The notes under the pieces were generated by a model. That model ran no database searches. It was not told the origin of the DNA and saw nothing but the letters and a program-made list of their open reading frames with translations. A stretch of DNA of 25,614 bases, from NCBI GenBank assembly GCA_002310155.1, contig DBYF01000054.1, positions 1 to 25,614 of the forward strand, read 5' to 3'. Of the stretch, positions 5,876-13,436 are shown in pieces; the first letter of the stretch is position 1; every line of letters starts with the position of its first letter. The translations under genes were made by a program, and so were the position numbers. Source of the DNA: Mageeibacillus sp. UBA1193. GTDB lineage: Bacteria; Bacillota; Clostridia; Saccharofermentanales; Saccharofermentanaceae.

Positions 5876-8800
5876 ATGAAGGCGTTTAACACAAAATCGA
5901 GGATATTGTGTCTGTTTCTCTCGCTGGTCATCGGATTCGCGGGACTAAGTATTTTGAACGCTTTTCGGGTATCGGCCCAGGAAGAAGCCGCGGACGAGAC
6001 CGCGGATTCTCTGGTCGATGCGTCAAGAGGATATTCCAACGTTCTTTACAATAACACCAACGGACTTCCGACATCGGAGGCCAATGCGATCACGCAGACT
6101 TCGGAAGGATTCCTGTGGATCGGCAGTTACAGCGGTCTGGTCAAGTATGACGGTAATAATTTCGAGCGTATCAACTCGGCGGAGACCGGTATCACCAGTG
6201 TAGTCAGTCTTCTCGCTGACTCGAAGAACCGTCTCTGGGCAGGCACCAACGATAATGGTCTCGGTGTTCTTGAAAAGGGCGAGTGGCAGATCTTTAACAA
6301 ACAAAACGGACTGCCGTCTCTCTCTGTACAGTCGATCGTAGAAGATGAGAACGGACTGATCTATCTCGCGACGACCAACGGTGTCGCGATCGTTCACGAG
6401 GATATGACGATCTCACGCCCGAAGGCGCAGGAACTTGATGACCTGTACGTCAGAAGTTTTAAGCTCGGGCCGAAGAATCTGGTCTATGGACTGACCAAGG
6501 AAGGCGAGATCTTCACGATACGTGATGGCGAGCTGGTCGAGTATTTCCATACGAATGATTTCGGTATCCCGGACAACCAGCATATCCATGCGATCCTTCC
6601 GGATCCGGATAATGAGGGTATGGTCTACTTCGCCACAGAAGGCTCGGAGCTCTACTATGGTGAGCCCAAAGGCCGCCTGAGAAAACCATATTGTGACCTC
6701 GGTGAGCTCTCTTATGTGAACTCGATCCACAAATACCTGGAAGAAGTATGGGTATGTACGGATAACGGCATCGGCCGCGTGATCAATGACGGAAAGGATC
6801 TGGTCATCCTGGAGAACCTTCCGATGACGACCTCGATCGAGGGCATGATCGCAGATTACCAGAATAACCTGTGGTTCGTGTCTTCCCAGCAGGGCGTCAT
6901 GAAGATCGTGCCCAGCCGCTTCAGCAATCTCTATGATCAGTACCATCTGGATGATGACGTTGTCTACTCCACCTGTGCTTCTGATGGTAAGCTCTTTATC
7001 GGAACAAAAACTTCCGGACTTATCGTGATGGAGAATCAGGAGATCGTTAAGGATATTCCTCTGGAGATGGCATTTACCATGTCCGGAGACGCACTTTCGT
7101 CGACCAATCTTATCGAACTGTTTAAGAACGTAAAGATCCGCTCGATCTTCAAGGACAGTAAAGGAAATATCTGGTTCTGTTCCTTCAACTATCCTCTGAT
7201 CTGCTATAACGGCCGGACGGCCGTCGGCTATACCATGGTAGAAGGACTTCCGAGTGACCGTGTCCGTGCGGCCTATGAGCTCAGCGACGGTTCTCTCGCT
7301 CTCGCGTGCACCGGCGGTGTGGCGATCCTGCGAGAAAATGCCATCGTGAGAGTGTATGACGAAAAGGACGGAATCGAGAATACGGAGATCCTTTCCGTGA
7401 TCCAGGCGCCGAACGGAGATCTTATTGTCGGTACCGATGGCGATGGCATCTATATCATCAGCAACGGAAAAGTAATCAGTCATCTCAACACAGACAACAG
7501 TGGCCTGATGTCGGACGTAGTCATGCGTGTCAAGAAAGACCATACACGCGATATCTACTGGATCGTTACCAGTAATTCGATCGCTTTCCTTTCCGAAAAC
7601 TATGAAGTCGAGACGATCCATAGCTTCCCGTATTCCAATAACTTCGACATCTATCAGAACGACCGGGATGATATGTGGGTATTGAGCAGTAACGGCATTT
7701 ATGTTATTCCGACGGAAGAGATGATCAGGAACAAAGAGATCGTACCTTTCTTCTATGGAAAGGAAAACGGCCTGTCCTGCTACGCGACACCAAACTCCTA
7801 CAGTGAATTTGAACCCAACGGCGACCTCTACATCAGCGGTTCGCAGGGTGTCGTACTGACGAATATCAACGAAGAGAATTCGATCACAACGGATGTCCGT
7901 CTCATGGTGCCTTATATCGAGGTGGATGGAAAAACGATCTATCCGGACGAGAATGGAAACTTCACGGTAAGCTCCGGTGCCCGTAAGATCACGGTGTGCG
8001 CGCACTGTTTTAACTATTCTCTGGTCGATCCGGAGATCTCCTACCGTCTCGAGGGCTTCGACCGTTCCATGACTACGGTCAGACGAAGCGAGATGAAACC
8101 GGTCGACTATACGAACCTCGCGGGTGGTGAATACATCTTTAAGATGCAGCTTCTGGACGCGTACGGACAGATCCAGAATGAGATCTCCATTAAGATCGTG
8201 AAGAAGGAAGCACTCCGTGAAACGGGCTGGTTCAGAGCACTGATCATCCTGAGTCTGGTTGGTTTTGTTATCGCGGTAACACTGGTCATCGGTAACCAGC
8301 GCATGAAGAAGCTGAAGAAGAAGGAAGAAGAACAGACGATCTTGATCAGAGAGATCGTAGAGGCCTTCGCGAAAGTAATCGATATGAAGGACCGCTATAC
8401 GAACGGTCACTCGACCCGTGTGGCGGAGTATACCGCGATGCTGACACGTGAACTCGGTTACGACGAGGAGACGGTCGAGAAGTACAGAAACATCGCTCTT
8501 CTCCATGATATCGGTAAGGTCGGTATCTCTTCAGATACCCTCAATAAGCCGGGCCGTCTGACAGATGATGAGTTCAAGGAGATCAAGTCGCACTCCGGTA
8601 AGGGATATGTCGTTCTTAAGGACATCAGCATCATGCCGGAGCTAGCGATCGGCGCGCGTGACCACCATGAGAGACCGGACGGACACGGTTATCCGAAGGG
8701 CTTAAAGGGTGATGAGATCCCGCGTGTAGCACAGATCATCGCCGTAGCGGATACTTTTGACGCGATGTATTCCGACCGTCCGTACAGAAAACGCATGAAC

Positions 8801-9112
8801 TTCGACAAGGCGATCTCCATTATCCAGGAGGTATCCGGTACGCAGCTGACGGCGGATGTTGTCGACGCGTTCATGAGACTCGTGGAAAGAGGCGAGTTCA
8901 GAGCGGAAGACGATGAGGGCGGCGGAACCTTCGAGGATATCACCAATATCCATAAGGCTCAGGATAAGAAGACCGAAGAGAAGGCGGCCGAGGAAAAGGC
9001 GAAACAGGAGAGCGCTGATTCCGAGAAAAAGGAAGCGGAGCAGAAACCTTCTGAAGAGAAGCCCGCGGAGGAAAAGCCGAAGGACGATGATACATCATCA
9101 GCAAAAGAATGA
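5876..9112 (+). CDS. Surface beta-propeller sensor with cytoplasmic HD-GYP c-di-GMP phosphodiesterase domain
   Basis: This 1078-residue protein starts with a signal sequence or anchor (1-34, ending RVSA). Residues 50 to about 680 hold repeated propeller blades of the Reg_prop type (for example EGFLWIGSYSGLVKYDG, NGLIYLATTNGVAIV, GNIWFCSFNYPLICY), then a Y_Y_Y-like domain (about 690-780). One membrane segment (about 786-808) and a short charged coil follow. The cytoplasmic HD-GYP domain (about 820-985) has LLHDIGKVGI (around 874-883) and HHERPDGHGYP (around 929-939), all key residues intact, so it should hydrolyse c-di-GMP. The tail (about 990-1078) is a Lys/Glu-rich low-complexity stretch. 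Reg_prop and Y_Y_Y domains normally precede histidine kinases; here an HD-GYP output replaces the kinase. The ATG lacks a clear ribosome binding site, but the signal peptide begins right there. The ligand is unknown. Confidence 0.88.
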   Translation: MKAFNTKSRILCLFLSLVIGFAGLSILNAFRVSAQEEAADETADSLVDASRGYSNVLYNNTNGLPTSEANAITQTSEGFLWIGSYSGLVKYDGNNFERINSAETGITSVVSLLADSKNRLWAGTNDNGLGVLEKGEWQIFNKQNGLPSLSVQSIVEDENGLIYLATTNGVAIVHEDMTISRPKAQELDDLYVRSFKLGPKNLVYGLTKEGEIFTIRDGELVEYFHTNDFGIPDNQHIHAILPDPDNEGMVYFATEGSELYYGEPKGRLRKPYCDLGELSYVNSIHKYLEEVWVCTDNGIGRVINDGKDLVILENLPMTTSIEGMIADYQNNLWFVSSQQGVMKIVPSRFSNLYDQYHLDDDVVYSTCASDGKLFIGTKTSGLIVMENQEIVKDIPLEMAFTMSGDALSSTNLIELFKNVKIRSIFKDSKGNIWFCSFNYPLICYNGRTAVGYTMVEGLPSDRVRAAYELSDGSLALACTGGVAILRENAIVRVYDEKDGIENTEILSVIQAPNGDLIVGTDGDGIYIISNGKVISHLNTDNSGLMSDVVMRVKKDHTRDIYWIVTSNSIAFLSENYEVETIHSFPYSNNFDIYQNDRDDMWVLSSNGIYVIPTEEMIRNKEIVPFFYGKENGLSCYATPNSYSEFEPNGDLYISGSQGVVLTNINEENSITTDVRLMVPYIEVDGKTIYPDENGNFTVSSGARKITVCAHCFNYSLVDPEISYRLEGFDRSMTTVRRSEMKPVDYTNLAGGEYIFKMQLLDAYGQIQNEISIKIVKKEALRETGWFRALIILSLVGFVIAVTLVIGNQRMKKLKKKEEEQTILIREIVEAFAKVIDMKDRYTNGHSTRVAEYTAMLTRELGYDEETVEKYRNIALLHDIGKVGISSDTLNKPGRLTDDEFKEIKSHSGKGYVVLKDISIMPELAIGARDHHERPDGHGYPKGLKGDEIPRVAQIIAVADTFDAMYSDRPYRKRMNFDKAISIIQEVSGTQLTADVVDAFMRLVERGEFRAEDDEGGGTFEDITNIHKAQDKKTEEKAAEEKAKQESADSEKKEAEQKPSEEKPAEEKPKDDDTSSAKE

Positions 9113-9123
9113 CGGGTTCTTTT
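9103..9123 (+). terminator. Possible AT-rich terminator of the HD-GYP gene
   Basis: AAAAGAA (9103-9109) and TTCTTTT (9117-9123) form a 7-bp stem around the stop codon, with a short T run soon after (GTGACGTTTTACT). The stem is weak because it is AT-rich, so termination may be partial. Confidence 0.35.
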
Positions 9124-9138
9124 GTGACGTTTTACTGA

Positions 9139-9167
9139 TTGAAAGTCATCCTGAATCATGCGAAAAT
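9139..9167 (+). promoter_or_regulatory. Possible promoter of the lipoprotein-methyltransferase pair
   Basis: TTGAAA (9139-9144), 17 bp, GAAAAT (9162-9167). The -35 is good and the -10 only moderate. Between it and the gene lies an alternating GC-rich purine-pyrimidine tract at 9183-9200. Confidence 0.35.
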
Positions 9168-9241
9168 AGGCAATGGAAAATAGCGCGTGCGCGCGTGCGT
9201 CACTCGATGTGATATTGCTTTTTGTAAAAGGAGAAAGAAAC

Positions 9242-9850
9242 ATGAAGAAATTAGGATCTCTCGTACTGGTGCTCGTAATGGCAGCTTCCATGGCGGCCTG
9301 CTCGGATGCCAAGAAAGTAGAGAACAAGAATGACGGAACGACCACTACGGCAGCTTCCCAGAACGCAGATGCTTCTGCGTCCCAGGGCGACAGCCAGCCG
9401 GCAGCTTCGGAGAATGATCCGGGTTCTGTAGAGGTCACACTCGATACCAAGGACAACTTCGTATTCAAGTATGAGAACGTGGATATCACACTCGGTGCAG
9501 AGCCGACAGAGATCCTCGCAAAGCTCGGTGAAGCGAAGTCCAAGCTCGATGTTCCGTCCTGCGCACATGACGGTACGGATCATGTGTACACATACAACAA
9601 CATGGTTCTGACAGTATATCAGGCGACCGGCGCAGAGACCGGCTACATCTCGGATGTACGTCTTTCTTCTGACCTGGTAGCTACACCGGAAGGCCTCGAG
9701 ATCGGCATGACGACCGACGACGCGGTTGCCAAGTACGGCGATGCGGACAAGGCTACGGATACAACATGGATCTATAAGCGCGGTACATCTGAACTGATGC
9801 TTACCATCAGCGCCAACAAGATCGTTGCGATCGAGTACATGATCCCGTAA
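9242..9850 (+). CDS. Lipoprotein of unknown function with a repeated two-lobed C-terminal domain
   Basis: The 202-residue protein begins with a lipoprotein signal peptide ending MAAC (Cys20 would be lipidated), so it should sit on the outer face of the membrane. Residues 21-60 are a Thr/Ala/Ser-rich linker. The remaining domain has two similar halves. Each carries a glycine-leading 'low-copy' helix: TEILAKLGEAKS near 90-101, and GMTTDDAVAKYGDADK near 158-173. Such a pattern recalls small BamE/SmpA-like folds, but this is a resemblance, not an identification. The start is set by AAAGGAG upstream. The methyltransferase gene follows after 13 bp, so they are likely cotranscribed. Clostridia often carry similar uncharacterised lipoproteins. 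Confidence 0.72.
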   Translation: MKKLGSLVLVLVMAASMAACSDAKKVENKNDGTTTTAASQNADASASQGDSQPAASENDPGSVEVTLDTKDNFVFKYENVDITLGAEPTEILAKLGEAKSKLDVPSCAHDGTDHVYTYNNMVLTVYQATGAETGYISDVRLSSDLVATPEGLEIGMTTDDAVAKYGDADKATDTTWIYKRGTSELMLTISANKIVAIEYMIP

Positions 9851-9863
9851 GGAGGAAGTGCTT

Positions 9864-10472
9864 TTGGCACATTATTACGAAGAAAATCCACAGGGGGAAT
9901 CCGACCGTCGCGTCATCCAGGCGAGGATGCACGGTATGGATTTCTTCTTTTCTACAGATTCCGAGGTGTTCTCCAAGAAATTTCTGGACTTCGGTTCTAG
10001 AACTCTTTTGGAAACGGCGATCGACGATCTGTCCGCGGCGAACCGGAAAAAGGGCAAGCTTCTCGATCTCGGCTGCGGTTACGGCCCGATTGGAATCATC
10101 ATGAAGCGTGTCTTCCCGGCGATGGAAGTGACTATGGTCGATATCAATTCGCGCGCGCTTGATCTCGCGAAGGAAAACGCCGTCAACAACGGCGTGAAGT
10201 TCATCGAGGTCAGAAAGTCCGACGGATGCGCGGATGTCGAAGGCCTCTACGATGTCGTCCTGACCAATCCCCCGGTACGTGCGGGAAAGCAGACGGTATT
10301 CTCTTTCTATGACGGCGCCTATGAGCATCTCGCGGAGGGCGGATTTCTGTATGTCGTTCTCCAGAAGAAGCAGGGCGCGCCGTCCTCGGAGAAGTATCTG
10401 CTGGAGAAGTTCGGCAACTGCGAAGTTATCGCCAAGGAGTCCGGCTACTGGATCATGAAGTCGGTGAAGTAG
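9864..10472 (+). CDS. RsmC-like class I SAM-dependent methyltransferase, probably rRNA-modifying
   Basis: The 202-residue protein carries the SAM-binding motif LLDLGCGYGPIG and the catalytic NPPVRAGK motif, which is typical of the RsmC/RlmG group that makes N2-methylguanine in ribosomal RNA. It has the single-domain length common in Gram-positive bacteria; E. coli RsmC has an extra N-terminal domain. I place the start at a TTG (9864), 8 bp after GGAGG (9851-9855), giving MAHYYEENPQ, a usual N-terminus of the family. The GTG at 9858 lies only 2 bp from that ribosome binding site. The ribosome binding site begins directly after the stop of the lipoprotein gene, suggesting translational coupling. 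The exact modified base cannot be told from sequence. Confidence 0.82.
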   Translation: MAHYYEENPQGESDRRVIQARMHGMDFFFSTDSEVFSKKFLDFGSRTLLETAIDDLSAANRKKGKLLDLGCGYGPIGIIMKRVFPAMEVTMVDINSRALDLAKENAVNNGVKFIEVRKSDGCADVEGLYDVVLTNPPVRAGKQTVFSFYDGAYEHLAEGGFLYVVLQKKQGAPSSEKYLLEKFGNCEVIAKESGYWIMKSVK

Positions 10473-10505
10473 TGCGTTTTTCGGGCACGGGAATCACCGC
10501 TTTTT
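10462..10505 (+). terminator. Terminator after the methyltransferase gene
   Basis: The outer stem is CGGTGA (10462-10467) with TCACCG (10494-10499). The inner stem is GTGC (10472-10475) with GCAC (10485-10488). A run of five T follows. The stop codon of the gene (10470-10472) lies within the structure. Confidence 0.6.
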
Positions 10506-10508
10506 GAT

Positions 10509-10537
10509 TTGCTTTTATCTATTACCTAGCGTACAAT
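10509..10537 (+). promoter_or_regulatory. Promoter of the mrp-like gene
   Basis: TTGCTT (10509-10514), a 17-bp spacer and TACAAT (10532-10537), placed right after the preceding terminator and about 45 bp before the start codon. Confidence 0.55.
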
Positions 10538-10581
10538 AGGGTTTCAAGCGTAAAGCTATTAATTCTAATGAGGTGAATAAA

Positions 10582-11439
10582 ATGGGTTCTTGTGATTCAT
10601 GTGGTTCTAAGGATTCCTGCCCGTCTGCTACAGCCGGCGGTTCCTGTGGTTCTTCCGAGCCGGAATCTCTCATCGCTCCTCTGCATGAGAAATCTACAGT
10701 TAAAAAAGTTATCGGCGTCTGCAGCGGTAAGGGCGGCGTAGGTAAATCCTTCGTCACCAGCGTTCTTGCGTCCAGACTCGCAAGAGACGGCTACCGTGTA
10801 GCTATCCTCGATGCGGACGTAACAGGTCCTTCCATCCCGAAGGCTTTCGGCCTGAAGGGTCAGCTCAAGGGCGACGAAAACGGCATCCTGCCGATGATCT
10901 CGCACTCCGGTATCCAGATCGTCTCCGTCAATCTCGTTATGGAGAACGAAGAGGCTCCGGTCGTTTGGCGTGGTCCGGTCATCTCCGGTGTCGTTAAGCA
11001 GTTCTGGTCTGACGTTATCTGGGAGAACATCGACGTAATGCTGATCGATATGCCGCCGGGAACAGGTGATGTGCCGCTTACGGTGTTCCAGTCTATCCCG
11101 CTCGATGGTATCTTCCTCGTTTCCACTCCGCAGGATCTCGTATCCATGATCGTCAACAAGGCGAGAAACATGGCTCTTCTCATGAAGGTAAAGGTCCTCG
11201 GTTTTGTCGAGAACATGAGCTACACCGTCTGCAAGCACTGCGGTGAGAAGACACCTCTCTTCGGCGAAGAGGGTAAGGTACAGAAGGCTGCGAACGAGCT
11301 GGGCGTACCGCTTCTGGACAAGCTTCCGCTCGATCCGGATATCACTGCTCTCGTTGACGAAGGTCACATCGAGAAGGTCCCCAACGATATCCTTTCCGGT
11401 GCGGTCGAGTACGTCGAGAAGATGATCGAAGGCAAATAA
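10582..11439 (+). CDS. Mrp/NBP35-family P-loop ATPase, Fe-S cluster carrier
   Basis: This 285-residue protein has the deviant Walker A motif GKGGVGKS (49-56), DADVTGPS, the DMPPGTGDV switch and a C-terminal CxxC (C217, C220 in VCKHCGEK). The family binds a labile Fe-S cluster across a dimer and passes it to target proteins. The first 25 residues are an extra Cys-rich tail (C4, C7, C13, C22) that recalls the N-terminal cluster site of NBP35-type proteins. Anaerobic bacteria often have this form. The start is the ATG after GAGGTG; a GTG nine bases earlier overlaps the ribosome binding site. The next gene starts on the base after the stop codon, so the two are surely cotranscribed. The targets are unknown. 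Confidence 0.88.
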   Translation: MGSCDSCGSKDSCPSATAGGSCGSSEPESLIAPLHEKSTVKKVIGVCSGKGGVGKSFVTSVLASRLARDGYRVAILDADVTGPSIPKAFGLKGQLKGDENGILPMISHSGIQIVSVNLVMENEEAPVVWRGPVISGVVKQFWSDVIWENIDVMLIDMPPGTGDVPLTVFQSIPLDGIFLVSTPQDLVSMIVNKARNMALLMKVKVLGFVENMSYTVCKHCGEKTPLFGEEGKVQKAANELGVPLLDKLPLDPDITALVDEGHIEKVPNDILSGAVEYVEKMIEGK

Positions 11440-11997
11440 ATGAACAAGAGCCGGTGCTTTTCCCATGTAAAAGAACTGGTAAAGAGTCTGGCATGTCTCG
11501 TGCTGATCGCGGGCATGCCGGGCTTTTTTTGCGCGTGTAAGAAGAAAGAAGAGGCGAAGGTCAACTATCAGCAGTTCCTGGGAGATTATTACTACGATTG
11601 CTCAGTCAGCGCGATGGTCTTCGAGACTCCGGAGGGCGAGGAGGAGCCGGGTATACTTTACCGTCAGGTGATGGACCTCAATGCTCTTGTTAAGAACTGC
11701 CCGATGGCGGTCTGCTTCTTTTTCTATTCCGGAATGCACGCGGATGTATACGGCATGTTCGCCTGTATGGAGCAGGTGGCGGAGCAGTACCATGACCAGG
11801 TGCTGATCGTTACGATCGATGCGCTCGCGGAAAAAGACCTCGCGGCGGCGTACAATGTCGAAGCGCTTCCGGAGGCGATCATCATCAAGGATAATATGCA
11901 GAAGTCGAGGTTTGACGGTCAGTCCAGAGAAAAGGGATGGACCGCGCAGGACCTGGCGAACTGGGTGGTCTCCGAGGCGGGAAAATACGCCTCGTGA
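11440..11997 (+). CDS. Lipoprotein with thioredoxin-like fold lacking the active-site cysteines
   Basis: The 185-residue protein has a lipoprotein-type signal with Cys31 and Cys33 at its end (GFFCAC), so it is probably anchored outside the membrane. The rest fits a thioredoxin fold: a strand and helix start (MAVCFFFYSGMHADVYG), a central strand (QVLIVTIDA) and the cis-proline strand (VEALPEAIIIKD). Where thioredoxins carry CxxC, this protein reads SGMHAD, so disulfide chemistry is not expected. It may be a binding or chaperone-like protein. The start codon touches the stop codon of the mrp-like gene with no gap, a sign of coupled expression. The lipobox is slightly irregular (FCAC), which leaves some doubt about which Cys is modified. 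Confidence 0.68.
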   Translation: MNKSRCFSHVKELVKSLACLVLIAGMPGFFCACKKKEEAKVNYQQFLGDYYYDCSVSAMVFETPEGEEEPGILYRQVMDLNALVKNCPMAVCFFFYSGMHADVYGMFACMEQVAEQYHDQVLIVTIDALAEKDLAAAYNVEALPEAIIIKDNMQKSRFDGQSREKGWTAQDLANWVVSEAGKYAS

Positions 11998-12003
11998 TAT
12001 AAT
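11995..12003 (+). promoter_or_regulatory. Extended -10 promoter of ispF
   Basis: TGATATAAT is an extended -10 with a perfect TATAAT (11998-12003), and its TGA is also the stop codon of the upstream lipoprotein. No good -35 is present. Transcription would start about 12010, giving a leader of about 63 nt. Confidence 0.5.
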
Positions 12004-12007
12004 GGAT

Positions 12008-12066
12008 GTGCGCCGGAAGAAGGTCCGGTGCGCGGCGCTCCTTGAAGAGAGTGCCTGGAAAGGCGG
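12008..12066 (+). promoter_or_regulatory. Structured ispF leader with alternative hairpins at the ribosome binding site
   Basis: Three stems are possible: CCGGA (12013-12017) with TCCGG (12024-12028); GGCGCTC (12034-12040) with GAGTGCC (12049-12055), including one G-U pair; and GCCT-GGAA-AGGC (12053-12064), whose right arm is part of the Shine-Dalgarno sequence AGGCGG. The second and third stems share bases 12053-12055, so they exclude each other. One leaves the ribosome binding site open and the other hides it under a GNRA-type loop. This could be a regulatory leader, but no known riboswitch class is recognised. Confidence 0.4.
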
Positions 12067-12072
12067 AAAAGT

Positions 12073-12606
12073 ATGCAGTATGAATATGCGAACGGAATCG
12101 GACAGGACAGCCACCGCTTTATGCAGCCGGTCGAGGCGCAGCTGAAGTCAGCGGACAAGTGGCCAAAGCAGCTGATCCTGGCAGGAGTAGTATTCCCGGG
12201 TGAGACACCGCTCGTTGCCAACAGTGACGGTGACGCGGTCTTGCACGCGCTGACCAACGCGATCTCCGGTGTATCCGGTGTCAACATTCTCGGCACGATC
12301 GCTGACCAGATGTGCAAGCAGGGCATTACAGACAGTGCCGCTTATCTGGAAAAAGGACTCTCCTTCGCGAGAGACCAGGGCTGGGAACTGACGCATATCT
12401 CGATCACTATCGAGGCCAAGCGTCCGAAGTTTACTCCGATGATCGGTCCCATGAAGATGCGAATCGGTGAGCTGACGGGACTTGATCCGCAGAGGGTCGG
12501 TATCACGGCCACATCCGGCGAGAATCTCTCGAGATTCGGCGAGGGTGAGGGCATCATGGTGTTCTGCAGCGTCACGATGAGAAGAGAAGAGATCAGCCTG
12601 GGCTGA
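12073..12606 (+). CDS. ispF: 2-C-methyl-D-erythritol 2,4-cyclodiphosphate synthase, divergent form
   Basis: IspF closes the cyclic diphosphate ring in the MEP route to isoprenoids and works as a trimer with a zinc ion. Metal ligands are present as D12 and H14 (GIGQDSHRF) and H58 (SDGDAVLHAL). The segment that normally reads DIGxxFPDxD is replaced by NILGTIADQMCKQGITDS (71-88), so one conserved Asp near the substrate is missing. The C-terminal ATTxExLG...GRxEGI motif is also altered (ATSGENLSRFGEGEGI). At 177 residues it is slightly longer than usual (about 160). The start follows AGGCGG. It is not next to ispD on the same strand, as in many Bacillota, but converges with it. The enzyme call is good; activity of the variant is untested. 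Confidence 0.85.
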   Translation: MQYEYANGIGQDSHRFMQPVEAQLKSADKWPKQLILAGVVFPGETPLVANSDGDAVLHALTNAISGVSGVNILGTIADQMCKQGITDSAAYLEKGLSFARDQGWELTHISITIEAKRPKFTPMIGPMKMRIGELTGLDPQRVGITATSGENLSRFGEGEGIMVFCSVTMRREEISLG

Positions 12607-12631
12607 GATCTTCCGGCAATCTGATAAACGA

Positions 12632-12657
12632 AAAGAGCCGCTTAATCGCGGCTCTTT
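12632..12657. terminator. Bidirectional terminator between ispF and ispD
   Basis: AAAGAGCCGC (12632-12641) and GCGGCTCTTT (12648-12657) form a perfect 10-bp stem with a 6-nt loop that works for either strand (A run on one side, T run on the other). The stop codon of ispD (12642-12644) lies in the loop and the right arm codes for the last residues of IspD. Confidence 0.8.
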
Positions 12658-13424
12658 AACATAAACTCAGCAAGTGCGGCGTCTTCGGGCGTCGTTATCT
12701 TTATGTTCCCGTAGGAGCAGGGGATCAGACGGACGGGGATGCCGAGGGCTTCTGCCAGGGCGGTATCGTCGGTCGCGTTGATGCCGGATTCCTTCGCGCG
12801 GACGGATACATCGAGAAGGACCGCGTATTTAAAGACCTGCGGGGTCTGTACCTCGAAGAGTGTGCTTCTGTCGAGCGTGCGGTCGACGACTGCCGGAGCA
12901 GGAGAGGAAACCGACTCGGAAGTGGCCATCTTGATCGTGTTCTTGCAGGGCGTCGCGGCGACGCAGACGTCATACATCTGACCGCCGGCATAGCACGAAG
13001 CGATCGTCTGAAGATCGACCATGCAGCGGGCGCCGTCGTGGATGAATACCGGATCAGCCGGTTCCGGAGCTCGCTCCAGGGAAGACAGTGCCGCAATACC
13101 GCAGGCGACGGAATCCTGACGTGTCGCTCCGCCGGGTACGACTTTCTCGACAAAACCGATCTCATATTCGTCGACAAGTGCTTTTACACGATCGATATTC
13201 TCAGTGCCTGTCACGACAACGGCGTGTAGGGGCATACCCATTTTCTTCTGAAATTCTGAAAAAGCAAGGAGCGTTCTGGCGAGGACGGGGATACCGTCGA
13301 TCTTCAGGAACTGCTTGCTGTCGGAGATCCCCATACGTGTGCCGAGCCCCGCGGCCGGTACGATGAGGTACAGAGGACGCGGATTGCCGAGAGGATTTGT
13401 GGGGATAAACTTATCGATCTGCAT
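12642..13424 (-). CDS. ispD: 2-C-methyl-D-erythritol 4-phosphate cytidylyltransferase
   Basis: IspD joins CTP to MEP, the third step of the MEP route to isoprenoids. The nucleotide-binding signature AAGLGTRMG (24-32) with K37, the PGGATRQDSV segment (97-106) and the HDGAR motif (129-133) are all present. Its 260 residues include an N-terminal extension of about 18 residues before the first strand (LYLIVPAAG). The start follows GGAGG and lies 12 bp after radA, so it is the second gene of a radA-ispD operon. Bacillus has the same neighbours (radA, disA, ispD, ispF), but here disA is absent from between them and ispF has moved to the facing strand. Confidence 0.9.
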   Translation of the reverse strand: MQIDKFIPTNPLGNPRPLYLIVPAAGLGTRMGISDSKQFLKIDGIPVLARTLLAFSEFQKKMGMPLHAVVVTGTENIDRVKALVDEYEIGFVEKVVPGGATRQDSVACGIAALSSLERAPEPADPVFIHDGARCMVDLQTIASCYAGGQMYDVCVAATPCKNTIKMATSESVSSPAPAVVDRTLDRSTLFEVQTPQVFKYAVLLDVSVRAKESGINATDDTALAEALGIPVRLIPCSYGNIKITTPEDAALAEFMLKSRD

Positions 13425-13436
13425 ATTGGATCCTCC

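Noticed and set aside
6413..8506. A 697-codon open frame on the minus strand inside the HD-GYP sensor gene
   Set aside because: It is exactly antisense to a gene with clear domains. Its product is rich in Arg, Asp, His and Ile without any motif, has no ribosome binding site, and arises from the codon bias of the real gene.
10573..10581. GTG at 10573 as the start of the mrp-like gene
   Set aside because: It overlaps the Shine-Dalgarno sequence GAGGTG that correctly places the ATG at 10582.
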